DNA of 35,605 bases from Bacillus sp. RO2. GTDB lineage: Bacteria > Bacillota > Bacilli > Bacillales > Bacillaceae_I. Made by a program: the position numbers and the translations under genes. The number at the start of each line of letters is the position of its first letter. Position 1 is the first letter of the stretch. The stretch lies in the NCBI RefSeq assembly GCF_012911845.1, contig NZ_JAAXCU010000011.1, positions 1 through 35,605 of the forward strand. Direction: 5' to 3'. Shown piece after piece: positions 6,706 to 14,610 of the stretch. The notes under the pieces are model-generated. The model did not search any database, was not told the DNA's origin, and worked only from the letters and a program-made list of their open reading frames with translations.

Positions 6706-6909
6706 ATGAATTATAAAAATTCCATATCAGATACAAAGTTAAAAATGGTTCAATTAGAAAGAGAATTAAAGAGGCTGGAAAATTTGAAACGAGAACAAGA
6801 TGTCACCACATTACATAATCGATTGATAAAAATCAATAAAGAAATCGATGCGTTAATCCTTGAAGCAAATAAGAGAACGGGAAGAGTCAATGATGGAATG
6901 TTGATATAA
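6706..6909 (+). CDS. small coiled-coil protein
   Basis: 67 residues, highly charged, predicted almost entirely helical with leucine/isoleucine heptad spacing (KMVQLERELKRLENLKREQD, then RLIKINKEIDALILEANKR). A GGGGGG-rich ribosome binding site lies about 10 nt before the ATG. It has no signal peptide, membrane segment or cysteine. It lies 78 bp upstream of the terpene cyclase on the same strand, but no functional link can be read. The family is unknown to me. Confidence 0.65.
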   Translation: MNYKNSISDTKLKMVQLERELKRLENLKREQDVTTLHNRLIKINKEIDALILEANKRTGRVNDGMLI

Positions 6910-6987
6910 AGTAGATTGCCGATTAGTCTTCTAAATTGTGTTAACGTACATAAGTTTTAGTATGACGTGAACATAGTGGAGGGACAT

Positions 6988-8883
6988 ATGAACCCGGTAG
7001 ATAAAATAAACGAGAAGCTTAAAGATATGATAACCAACCTTCTCAACAAGCAAACGGATAAAGGTACTTGGGATTTTTGCTTTGAAGGAAGCATTATGAC
7101 GGATGCGTATATGATTATTTTGATTAGAATCCTTGAACTGACGGACGAGGAAGTAATGGTTAAGAGACTAGTGGAACGAATCAAGTCACAGCAACATTCC
7201 AACGGAGCTTGGAAAGTGTACCCAGATGAGGATGGAGGAAACCTTAGTGCGACCATAGAAGGGTACTTTTCTTTATTGTACTCAGGATACGTTGCCAAGG
7301 ATGCTTCCTATATGCGCAAAGCGGAGCGTTTTATTCGAGAAAGTGGAGGGCTGGTAAAAAGTGATTGGTTGACGAAAATGATGCTTGCGTTAACAGGGCA
7401 AATCAAGTGGCCAAGTATCATAAAATCAATATCTATTGAAATCATGTTCCTGCCAAGCTGGTCCCCTATCTCCATCTATCAGCTTGTTGGGTATGCAAGA
7501 GCACACTGGATACCAATACTAACTTGCAGTAATCTGAACTATTCCTTTGTCCATTCACGAACCCCGAATCTCACTCACTTACAGGGAGGAGGAAGTGATG
7601 CTGAGGATCAACGGATTTTAGAAGAGATGCAGAACCTTCAACTTTATTTTAAAAATGCCTTAAAAAAGCTCAAAGGCTCACCGGAAATTCTGAAACGAAA
7701 AGCTTTTATCAAAGCAGAAGACTATATTCTAGAAAGAATTGAAGAAAATGGAACGCTGTATAGTTATTTCAGTGCAAGTTTCTTTATGGTTTTTGCGCTT
7801 CTTGCACTAGGTTACGATAAAAAGAACCCTCTCATAGAAAACGCATTTCAAGGGATGAAAGCTTATCTTTGCAGAAATGCTGACCAACTTTTTATTCAAA
7901 ATTCTCCCTCCACTGTCTGGGACACTGCCCTGCTCTCAGTAGCTTTACAGCAAGCTGGAGTTCCACATCAACATGCTTCCATCATGAAAGCAAGCAACTA
8001 TCTTTTTTCTAGACAACAACAGAAATACGGGGATTGGGCTATCAAAAATCCAGGTGTCACACCAGGTGGATGGGGCTTTTCGGACACCAACACCTTTGTC
8101 CCTGACATTGATGATACCACCGTTGCTTTGAGGGCTATCACCCCTTTGGTAGGTACAGAAAATCACTTCAAACATGCTTGGAACAAGGGAGTGGAGTGGG
8201 TCTTGACCATGCAAAATGATGATGGTGGCTGGTCCGCATTTGAAAAGAATACGGATAACTATCTATTATCTTTCATCCCTTTCCAATATGAAGACAGGGT
8301 GCTTTTCGATCCTTCAACTGCTGATTTAACAGGAAGAACCTTATATTTTCTAGGAGAGTATACAACCATTCCTCAGGAATCCGATGTTTTTCGAAAAGCA
8401 AAGGAGTGGTTGGAGCACAATCAGGAAGATAACGGTTCCTGGTACGGGAGATGGGGTAATTGTTATATCTATGGAACTTGGGCGGCCATTACAGGTTTGA
8501 AAGCTATCGGCGTATCAAGTGATGATCCCTTAATCAGCCGTGCTGTGAAATGGCTATTTTCGATACAAAATGAGGATGGTGGCTGGGGAGAGTCATGTGA
8601 GAGTGATAGCAAGAAACGTTATATTCCTTTGCATCACAGTACTCCTTCTCAAACCGCTTGGGCTTTAGATGCTCTCATCTCCGCGTCAGAAATTCCAACT
8701 CCTAATATAGAAAAGGGAATCTATTCTCTATTAAGTTTACTAGAAGCCGATGATTGGAGAATTTCCTATCCAACAGGTGCAGGAATTCCAGGTGGGTACT
8801 ATATCCATTACCATAGCTATAAATATATCTGGCCATTGCATGCACTTAGCCACTATAGGAATAAATATTACGAAACTGAATGA
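6988..8883 (+). CDS. sqhC: squalene-hopene/sesquarterpene cyclase family class II terpene cyclase
   Basis: 631 residues, the usual size for squalene-hopene cyclases and the B. subtilis tetraprenyl-beta-curcumene cyclase SqhC. The protonation motif DxDD is D373-I-D-D376 in VPDIDDTTVALRAI. Several QW-type repeats stabilise the alpha/alpha barrels, such as MQNDDGGWSAF, NQEDNGSWYGRWG and IQNEDGGWGES. The protein acts at the membrane on linear C30-C35 isoprenoids. The Bacillus sesquarterpene enzyme is the closest guess, but hopene synthesis cannot be excluded. The ATG at 6988 is chosen because GGAGGG at 6978-6983 precedes it; the GTG at 6967 has no ribosome binding site. A terminator follows the gene, so it is probably monocistronic. 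Confidence 0.88.
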   Translation: MNPVDKINEKLKDMITNLLNKQTDKGTWDFCFEGSIMTDAYMIILIRILELTDEEVMVKRLVERIKSQQHSNGAWKVYPDEDGGNLSATIEGYFSLLYSGYVAKDASYMRKAERFIRESGGLVKSDWLTKMMLALTGQIKWPSIIKSISIEIMFLPSWSPISIYQLVGYARAHWIPILTCSNLNYSFVHSRTPNLTHLQGGGSDAEDQRILEEMQNLQLYFKNALKKLKGSPEILKRKAFIKAEDYILERIEENGTLYSYFSASFFMVFALLALGYDKKNPLIENAFQGMKAYLCRNADQLFIQNSPSTVWDTALLSVALQQAGVPHQHASIMKASNYLFSRQQQKYGDWAIKNPGVTPGGWGFSDTNTFVPDIDDTTVALRAITPLVGTENHFKHAWNKGVEWVLTMQNDDGGWSAFEKNTDNYLLSFIPFQYEDRVLFDPSTADLTGRTLYFLGEYTTIPQESDVFRKAKEWLEHNQEDNGSWYGRWGNCYIYGTWAAITGLKAIGVSSDDPLISRAVKWLFSIQNEDGGWGESCESDSKKRYIPLHHSTPSQTAWALDALISASEIPTPNIEKGIYSLLSLLEADDWRISYPTGAGIPGGYYIHYHSYKYIWPLHALSHYRNKYYETE

Positions 8884-8896
8884 TGCAAGTGTAAAA

Positions 8897-8930
8897 GGTG
8901 ATTCTAATAAAACGGAATCATCTTTTTCTT
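8897..8930 (+). terminator. terminator after the terpene cyclase
   Basis: GGTGATTC and GAATCATC form an 8-bp stem with one G-U pair, followed by TTTTTCTTT. Confidence 0.75.
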
Positions 8931-8997
8931 TACTCACACTTTATTCACATTTTTGAAGTAAAATAAAGGTTAATATTTCTGTTTAGGAGTGTTACGA

Positions 8998-9975
8998 TTG
9001 AGAAATCCTTTTAGCATAATGGCCTTAATAATGATAATGACGTTATCAGGATGTACAAGTTCTGATATTGGATTGCCAAAAATGAAGAACGAAGATTCAG
9101 TCCTATATATCAGCCATTTAAAAGAAAATGCTATAACTGCCCTGGATCTATCTACAGGTAGTGAAGAGAAAGTAAGTTTGCCAATCAGGTTTTCAGCAAT
9201 TGTGGAAATTAAATCAGGGGTGTATGTGGCTTCTGTCAAAGAAGAAGAAGACCTTTATGTTATCAATACTAATGAAAATAAAGTTTCTCCATATATGGAA
9301 ATTGACGCGGGAATTCTTGAACTAACTTATGATCAAAAAAATGGACTTCTTTACACATCAAATGGAAAGGAAAATCAAATACAAGTGATAGATGTCGAAA
9401 AGAAAGAAATTATTGACGAAGTAAGTGTGGGAGACTATCCGTCAAAAATGGTACACCAAGGTCAGCGTTTATATGTGCTTGCTGCCGGAAGCGGGGAAGT
9501 GTATGTGATGGACACTTCTACGCATAAAATTACGAACTTTTTTTCGGTGAATGAGAGGCCAGAAGGATTGCACTTTGATGGAAAGTATATATGGACAGGC
9601 GGACATGGTGCTACAGGTGAAATGAATGAAAATGTATTCGCCTATGATCCGGAAACAGGCAAGAAAGTAAAATCTGTGGCAACCGGACTGATGCCCATTC
9701 AAATTACACAGGTTAACGAAAATTCCTCCATATATGTACTTAGTCATGGGGACCACAGCTTGACAAAATTTAACGAAGACACCTATGAGGTAGAAAAGAA
9801 AATAACTGTTGGGGATAACCCAAGCTATATGATTGCTGATGGAACCAACTTGTATGTTTCAAGTCTAGATGGAGATGAAATACTTGTACTAGATCAAGAT
9901 AGCTTAGATGTTGTAAACAAGTATGCAATTACGAATGGTCCCTATCTTTTATTTAAAGGAGGCGAGGGAGAATGA
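8998..9975 (+). CDS. YVTN-type beta-propeller lipoprotein
   Basis: About 325 residues. The N-terminal signal peptide ends in a lipobox LSGC (C19), so the mature protein should be anchored on the outer face of the membrane. The rest is repeated four-stranded blades with YVTN/NHL-like phrasing: YISHLKENAITALDLSTGS, YVLAAGSGEVYVMDTSTHKI, YVSSLDGDEILVLDQDSL. The TTG at 8998 is preferred, with AGGAG at 8985-8989 and 8-nt spacing; the GTG at 8989 overlaps that site. Its stop overlaps the start of the response regulator by 4 bp (ATGA), so expression is coupled to a two-component system. It may bind a ligand for the kinase, which is inference. Confidence 0.82.
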   Translation: MRNPFSIMALIMIMTLSGCTSSDIGLPKMKNEDSVLYISHLKENAITALDLSTGSEEKVSLPIRFSAIVEIKSGVYVASVKEEEDLYVINTNENKVSPYMEIDAGILELTYDQKNGLLYTSNGKENQIQVIDVEKKEIIDEVSVGDYPSKMVHQGQRLYVLAAGSGEVYVMDTSTHKITNFFSVNERPEGLHFDGKYIWTGGHGATGEMNENVFAYDPETGKKVKSVATGLMPIQITQVNENSSIYVLSHGDHSLTKFNEDTYEVEKKITVGDNPSYMIADGTNLYVSSLDGDEILVLDQDSLDVVNKYAITNGPYLLFKGGEGE

Positions 9976-10655
9976 AGGATGCCTTTCAAGTATTGGTGGT
10001 GGACGATGAAGCAGATATGAGGGAAATGCTAGATATGTATCTTCATAAGGAAAACTATCAAGTACTTCATGCGGAAAATGGAGAAGAGGCGCTTGACTTG
10101 CTTTACGATCAGGAGGTAGATCTAATCATCCTTGATGTAATGATGCCAGTCATGGACGGCTTTACTGCCTGTAAGAAAATCCGTGAAAAATACATGATGC
10201 CGATCCTGATGCTGACAGCTAAAAGTGATGAATGGGATAAGGTTAGAGGCTTGAAGCTCGGAGCGGATGATTATGTAATGAAACCTTTCAGTCCTAAGGA
10301 ACTTTTAGCCAGGGTGGAGGCATTGCTTCGCCGATCCAATCAAGCATTCTTTGATGTGGTCTCCCATTCTGAAATAACCGTTCAGAAAAGCGCTCGGCAA
10401 GTGCTTAATGGAGGGGAACGGGTGAACCTTGCAAGAAGGGAATATGACCTCTTACTATATTTAATGGAGCATGAAGGAAAGGTATTTTCAAGAGAACAGC
10501 TGCATGATGTCATTTGGGGGCTAGATACTGAAAAGGGCTCCTTCCGTACGGTGGATACTCACGTGAAAACGTTGAGATTTAAGCTTAAGGATGCAGGAGC
10601 GAAAATAAAAACAGTATGGGGTATTGGTTATAAGTTTGATGGAGGAGATGCATGA
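9972..10655 (+). CDS. OmpR/PhoB family response regulator
   Basis: 227 residues: an N-terminal receiver domain with acidic pocket D11-D12, phosphoacceptor D55 in LIILDVMMP and the conserved Lys in MKPFSP, then a winged-helix DNA-binding domain (FRTVDTHVKTLRFKLKDAG, ending TVWGIGYKF). It overlaps the beta-propeller gene upstream and the kinase gene downstream by 4 bp each. The PepSY/FixH-like genes 70 bp past the kinase are the natural candidates for its targets, since they form a separate unit in the same orientation. Confidence 0.95.
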   Translation: MKDAFQVLVVDDEADMREMLDMYLHKENYQVLHAENGEEALDLLYDQEVDLIILDVMMPVMDGFTACKKIREKYMMPILMLTAKSDEWDKVRGLKLGADDYVMKPFSPKELLARVEALLRRSNQAFFDVVSHSEITVQKSARQVLNGGERVNLARREYDLLLYLMEHEGKVFSREQLHDVIWGLDTEKGSFRTVDTHVKTLRFKLKDAGAKIKTVWGIGYKFDGGDA

Positions 10656-12037
10656 AGGCCTTATCCATTCGTAATAAAATCTGGTTAACCATCCTATCTG
10701 TATCTTTACTAACCATCATCCTTGTAGGGGGAGTCTCCTACTATCTTTATCAAACCTTATATATTGAGAAGCAGACAGATATGTTGATGAAGCAAGGTCA
10801 AACCTTGGAACAGGTTTATTATGAAGAGAGTAGGGAGACATTTTTAGATCGGCTGGACTGGTTGGAGATCAGTTCAGAAACTTCTATAATTTTTTCAGAT
10901 GATCCTATGTTGCTTGCTAGTGGGGCTCCTTTTGATTCGTTTACTGATGAGAACCTTATTACTTTTGGTGAAAGGCAGAAATTGATGAAGGGAGAGACCT
11001 TAACCTTTACGAAATACCATACCGCGTTGCAACAGGAAATTCGTGCGGTAGTTATTCCCTTAAGAATAAATGATAGACTGGAAGCAGTTGTTTTCCTATA
11101 TATGCCTCTAACGGCAATTACCGAAGCTTTTCAACCAATTAGAAATTTACTATTGATGGGAATGCTCCTATTGATTTTGCTTCTTACCTATGTCGGAACG
11201 AAGATGACCAATAGAATTGTTCGCCCCATTAAGCAAATGGAGAAAGTAGCAAAAGACATTGCCCAAGGGGATTTTTCTAAAAAATTATCTATTACAGGCG
11301 ATGATGAGATTGCAAGCCTTGGCAGGTCCATTAATAAGATGTCATCTAATCTTGATGAAGTTGACAGGAACAGACGTGAATTTTTGGGCAATGTATCCCA
11401 CGAATTAAGGACTCCAATCAGCTACCTTAAAGGATACAGTGAAGCATTGGAAGTTGGCATCATTCCCACTGAAAAGTTTGCAGAAACGATAAAGAAAGAA
11501 ACGGATAGAATGGATCGCCTTGTTCATGATCTGTTGGATCTTGCTCAGCTGGAGGGGGACTCGTATCCGATGAACAAAGAACCGGTCATACTTGCCGAAC
11601 TGGTTAAAGAGGTGCTGGACCGCTTGCGTTTAAAGCTTGATGATAAAAATCTTGCTACAGAAGTTCAACTCGATGAAGGGGTAGTCGTAAATGGCGATTA
11701 TCGGAGACTCGATCAAGTAATAGAAAACCTTTTGAGTAATGCAATAAAATTCACCGCCAATAGCAGGACAATTCGAATTTCACTCAAAGAAGGAAAAACG
11801 ATGGGAGTCCTGAAAATAGAAGATGAAGGCATAGGGATTCCTGAAGAGGACCTTCCATATATTTTTGAAAGGTTTTACCGAGTCGAAAAAGCCCGGACTA
11901 GGAAAAGTGGTGGAACAGGGTTGGGACTTTCCATTGTGCAACAGATTGTCAGTAAGCATGATGGAAGCATTAGCGTGGATTCACAGCTTGGTAAGGGCAC
12001 GGTTGTCACAGTAGAAATTCCATTATTCATTTTTTAA
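10652..12037 (+). CDS. sensor histidine kinase
   Basis: 461 residues. Order: membrane helix (about 11-33), extracytoplasmic sensor region (34-164), second helix (about 166-183), HAMP (RPIKQMEKVAKDIAQGDF), HisKA with H250 in GNVSHELRTPISYLKGY, then HATPase with N, G1 and G2 boxes (ENLLSNAIKFT, DEGIGIPEEDL, GTGLGLSIV). The roughly 130-residue external loop could sense a ligand or contact the upstream lipoprotein. The signal is unknown; the downstream PepSY and His-rich proteins hint at metal or haem. Confidence 0.95.
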   Translation: MKALSIRNKIWLTILSVSLLTIILVGGVSYYLYQTLYIEKQTDMLMKQGQTLEQVYYEESRETFLDRLDWLEISSETSIIFSDDPMLLASGAPFDSFTDENLITFGERQKLMKGETLTFTKYHTALQQEIRAVVIPLRINDRLEAVVFLYMPLTAITEAFQPIRNLLLMGMLLLILLLTYVGTKMTNRIVRPIKQMEKVAKDIAQGDFSKKLSITGDDEIASLGRSINKMSSNLDEVDRNRREFLGNVSHELRTPISYLKGYSEALEVGIIPTEKFAETIKKETDRMDRLVHDLLDLAQLEGDSYPMNKEPVILAELVKEVLDRLRLKLDDKNLATEVQLDEGVVVNGDYRRLDQVIENLLSNAIKFTANSRTIRISLKEGKTMGVLKIEDEGIGIPEEDLPYIFERFYRVEKARTRKSGGTGLGLSIVQQIVSKHDGSISVDSQLGKGTVVTVEIPLFIF

Positions 12038-12076
12038 TCATCCTTCATTCTTTCTTCACAATTGTTCGTCAGAATG

Positions 12077-12111
12077 TAAGCATACGAAGAAAAATTGAAG
12101 GAGTATGCTTA
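12077..12111 (+). promoter_or_regulatory. inverted repeat enclosing the ribosome binding site of the PepSY gene
   Basis: Perfect 9-bp arms TAAGCATAC (12077-12085) and GTATGCTTA (12103-12111) surround a 17-nt loop. The AAGGAG ribosome binding site (12098-12103) is in the loop and stem edge, and the first base of the start codon closes the stem. It may be a repressor or response-regulator operator in DNA, or an RNA hairpin that modulates initiation. Confidence 0.55.
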
Positions 12112-13490
12112 TGGAGAATACGACAAATCAAGATAAAAGCAAAAATCAGACCAGAAATGGCCTCTATCAAACCATGTGGAGATGGCATTTTTATGCTGGA
12201 ATCATTTTTGCTCCTTTTTTAATCATCCTGGCATTTAGTGGTGCCGTTTACTTATTTAAACCTCAGATTGAATCCTATATTTATAAGGATCTTTATTATG
12301 TGGAAGAAACAAAGGCGACAACCTTATCTGTTAATGCACAGGCTGAAAAAGTACATGAAGAATATCCTGGTGCTTCCATTAGCAGAGTGTCCATTTTGGA
12401 TGAAGAAGACCGTACAACTAAGTTCTCTACCATGCAAGATGGTCAACCTGTTAGTGTTTTTGTAGACCCTTATTCAGGAGAGGTTATGGGGGATCTGCCT
12501 GTTGAAAAAGAATTGATGACTATCTTTGTGAAACTGCACAGTGAATTACTAGTAGGAGGGACTGTTGCAAACCGTATTGTGGAGCTTGCTGCTTGCTGGG
12601 CCATTATCCTTATTTTAACAGGGCTTTATATTTGGTGGCCGCGCAACCGTGCCTCCATTTGGGGAACATTTCTTCCAAGATTAAAAAGCAAAGGCCGTGT
12701 ATTCTGGCGTGACATGCATGCGGTACCAGCATTCTGGCTGTCTATTGGACTTTTAGTCTTAATTTTGACAGGACTACCATGGTCAGGTGTCATGGGGGAG
12801 CAAATTAATCGAGTCGCAACAGCGACGAATACCGGATATCCCGCTTTCTCTTTTAGCTTTGGACCGAAGCCAGAATCCGTTACCGTGACAAAGGATGTAG
12901 CAGAAGATGTACCATGGGCTACTGAGAATGTTCCCGTTCCTGCATCAGAAAATAATCAATATATACCATTAACTCTAAATGACGCCGCAGGAATTGCGGA
13001 AATGAAAGATGTACAAAAGCCATATTCCATCTCCATGCCTCAAGGAGAAACTGGAGTGTTTACGATTTCCACTTCCCACTCCAAGCCTTTTGATAATGCC
13101 ACGTTGCATGTAGATCAATATAGTGGAGCGGTACTGACAGATGTCAGGTATGAGGATTATGGATTGATGGGGAAGGCAATTACGCTCGGAATCGCCCTCC
13201 ACGAAGGTAAATTATTCGGAGTGGCTAACCAGCTGGTAGGTCTACTACTGTGTATCGGACTGATTGGAATGATGGTAAGCTCCCTGATTATGTGGAGAAA
13301 AAGAAAGCCAGAAAACGGGCTAGGTGCTCCAGGTCGACATGTAGATATCAAAATAAAAAGGGCCGTTACCATTATCATGCTGCTTCTGGGACTTGTCATG
13401 CCGTTGGTTGGAATCTCTATAATCGTGGTACTTTTATTAGATAAGCTTGTATTTGTTAGAATAAAACGTCTAAAAGCCTGGTTAGGGTAA
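12111..13490 (+). CDS. PepSY-associated membrane protein (PiuB-like)
   Basis: 459 residues. A first helix (FYAGIIFAPFLIILAFSGAVYLF) precedes a PepSY-like extracytoplasmic segment (LSVNAQAEKVHEEYPGASIS, then FVDPYSGEVMGDLPVE), then more helices with a WWPRNR loop, a second PepSY-like stretch (HVDQYSGAVL) and two C-terminal helices. This matches the COG3182/PiuB family, associated with iron or haem uptake and reduction; paired intramembrane His residues are typical of the family. The ATG at 12111 has AAGGAG 7 nt upstream, while the ATG at 12105 is only 1 nt from it. It is followed by the His-rich lipoprotein and is probably controlled by the adjacent two-component system. Confidence 0.85.
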   Translation: MENTTNQDKSKNQTRNGLYQTMWRWHFYAGIIFAPFLIILAFSGAVYLFKPQIESYIYKDLYYVEETKATTLSVNAQAEKVHEEYPGASISRVSILDEEDRTTKFSTMQDGQPVSVFVDPYSGEVMGDLPVEKELMTIFVKLHSELLVGGTVANRIVELAACWAIILILTGLYIWWPRNRASIWGTFLPRLKSKGRVFWRDMHAVPAFWLSIGLLVLILTGLPWSGVMGEQINRVATATNTGYPAFSFSFGPKPESVTVTKDVAEDVPWATENVPVPASENNQYIPLTLNDAAGIAEMKDVQKPYSISMPQGETGVFTISTSHSKPFDNATLHVDQYSGAVLTDVRYEDYGLMGKAITLGIALHEGKLFGVANQLVGLLLCIGLIGMMVSSLIMWRKRKPENGLGAPGRHVDIKIKRAVTIIMLLLGLVMPLVGISIIVVLLLDKLVFVRIKRLKAWLG

Positions 13491-13509
13491 GAAAGGTGTC
13501 TTGTTTAAA

Positions 13510-13983
13510 ATGAAGAAATTATTGTTAGTTGTTGTTCCGTTTTTATTATTGTTGGTCGGCTGTACAAGTGCTCCTGAAGAAGAAACATCGATGGAAATCG
13601 TTGAGGTTGAAATGGAACTTCCGGAAAATGTGAAAGAACAAGAGGAAGTTGCCGTTAAGACCCTCGTGACACAAGGCGATGAAAAAGTGGAAGATGCCAA
13701 AGAAGTGCAATTTGAGATTTGGAATGTGGAAAAAGGAAAAGAAAACAGTGTACTACTTAATGCAGAACATGTTGGTGATGGGGTTTACGAAGTGAAGCAT
13801 TCTTTTGAAGATAAAGGAGTTTACCGAGTGCAATCTCATGTGACAGCTCGTGACATGCATGTGATGCCTACCAAGCAAATGGTGATTGGGGATCTGAGTC
13901 AAGAAGAAATTGACACTATCTTGGCAAGTGAAGTGGAAGAGGAAGAACATAAAGATGATGGAGACCATGACCATCATCATTAA
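13510..13983 (+). CDS. FixH/YtkA-like lipoprotein with His-rich tail
   Basis: About 157 residues. The lipobox LLVGC places the lipidated Cys at residue 18. A FixH/YtkA-like Ig-fold domain follows (VQFEIWNVEKGKENSVLLNA, GDGVYEVKHSFEDKGVYRVQ, VTARDMHVMPTKQMVIG). The C-terminus is acidic then metal-ligand rich (HKDDGDHDHHH). YtkA-like domains occur near copper and cytochrome oxidase assembly proteins, and the His and Met residues suggest metal binding outside the cell. The ATG at 13510 is chosen for a normal signal peptide; the TTG at 13501, closer to AAAGGTG, would add three residues. It is co-directional with the PepSY gene, about 20 bp away, so probably one operon. Confidence 0.8.
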   Translation: MKKLLLVVVPFLLLLVGCTSAPEEETSMEIVEVEMELPENVKEQEEVAVKTLVTQGDEKVEDAKEVQFEIWNVEKGKENSVLLNAEHVGDGVYEVKHSFEDKGVYRVQSHVTARDMHVMPTKQMVIGDLSQEEIDTILASEVEEEEHKDDGDHDHHH

Positions 13984-13991
13984 AAGAATCG

Positions 13992-14047
13992 AGGGGACAG
14001 GCACGCTGACCCACATTTTACAATGTGGGTCGCGGTACCTGTCCCCT
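13992..14047. repeat. REP-like palindromic element between convergent genes
   Basis: 26-bp arms starting AGGGGACAGG match with four mismatches around a TTAC loop (left 13992-14017, right 14022-14047). The outer ten and inner ten bases pair perfectly. GGGGACAGG...CCTGTCCCC palindromes are dispersed in many copies in Bacillaceae genomes and resemble the REP elements mobilised by Y1 (IS200-like) transposases; that link is from general knowledge. It lies between two convergent genes and would also fold as a bidirectional terminator. Confidence 0.75.
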
Positions 14048-14052
14048 TAATA

Positions 14053-14289
14053 TTACCAAGGTACTTGAGAAGAGTGACATTTAAAAATGCCAAGCCATTC
14101 AGAAAGTGCACAACCTGCTGTAAATCCAGTATTTCCACTCTTCCAATTGCTACCTGTAGAAGTAGAACCGATTGTGCTGCTGACATTTGCCGCCTCTGCA
14201 GTATGTAAAGAGTCGGATGCGACAAAGCTTCCAAAAGTCAGTGCGAATACTGCCATAGTAGCAATTGCAATTCGACCGAATTTCTTCAT
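14053..14289 (-). CDS. small secreted peptide with two cysteines
   Basis: 78 residues. A clear Sec signal peptide with a basic start (MKKFGR), hydrophobic core and AEA cleavage site (31-33) leaves a mature peptide of about 45 residues. The mature part is Ser/Thr/Gly-rich, then carries C60 and C71 spaced to form one disulfide loop, with Trp residues at 49, 65 and 78. GAGGGAG precedes the ATG. No immunity, export or modification gene is adjacent, so a bacteriocin role is only possible. A perfect inverted repeat lies 28 bp upstream of the start. The opposite-strand frames here lack ribosome binding sites. Confidence 0.65.
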   Translation of the reverse strand: MKKFGRIAIATMAVFALTFGSFVASDSLHTAEAANVSSTIGSTSTGSNWKSGNTGFTAGCALSEWLGIFKCHSSQVPW

Positions 14290-14316
14290 AGTATCATCTC
14301 CCTCTATTATTGATTA

Positions 14317-14334
14317 ATTCCAATTTGTTGGAAT
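14317..14334. repeat. perfect inverted repeat upstream of the secreted peptide gene
   Basis: ATTCCAA and TTGGAAT flank TTTG, 28 bp before the peptide's start codon on the minus strand. It would fall in the early leader or core promoter and could be an operator. Confidence 0.4.
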
Positions 14335-14610
14335 GTTACCAATATAACAATCTAGCTCTCTAAGTTCAACACGACAGAGGCACTAATAATTTTCCATTCT
14401 TATAGGAATAAACTAATCTTTTTGAGTTGAAATACTTTACTATGTTAATAGAACACCGCATCAAGATGTGAGTGATCTAAGAATCTAGTAGAGGAGGACT
14501 ACTTACATACTTTAAATAATCTCTAATTCTAGCAATCAATCGTTGTCGTAACTGCAGTTTGATTTGAACAAGTCATTCAAAAAACTATTGTGATTGGGAG
14601 AGATGGGAAG
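14335..14610. other. gene-free interval between divergent secreted-protein genes
   Basis: No open frame with a ribosome binding site is present. It should hold the two divergent promoters, of which TTGAGT, 18 bp, TAATAG on the plus strand is a weak candidate. An AGAGGAGGACT sequence at about 14491 looks like a ribosome binding site but no start codon follows at a usable distance, perhaps a gene remnant. Confidence 0.4.

Noticed and set aside
8750-8956. 68-residue frame overlapping the 3' end of the terpene cyclase
   Set aside because: Out-of-frame shadow running through the cyclase's terminator; no ribosome binding site.
14023-14317. Plus-strand frames over the secreted peptide
   Set aside because: No ribosome binding site, begins within the palindromic element, and the opposite strand has a signal peptide and a good ribosome binding site.
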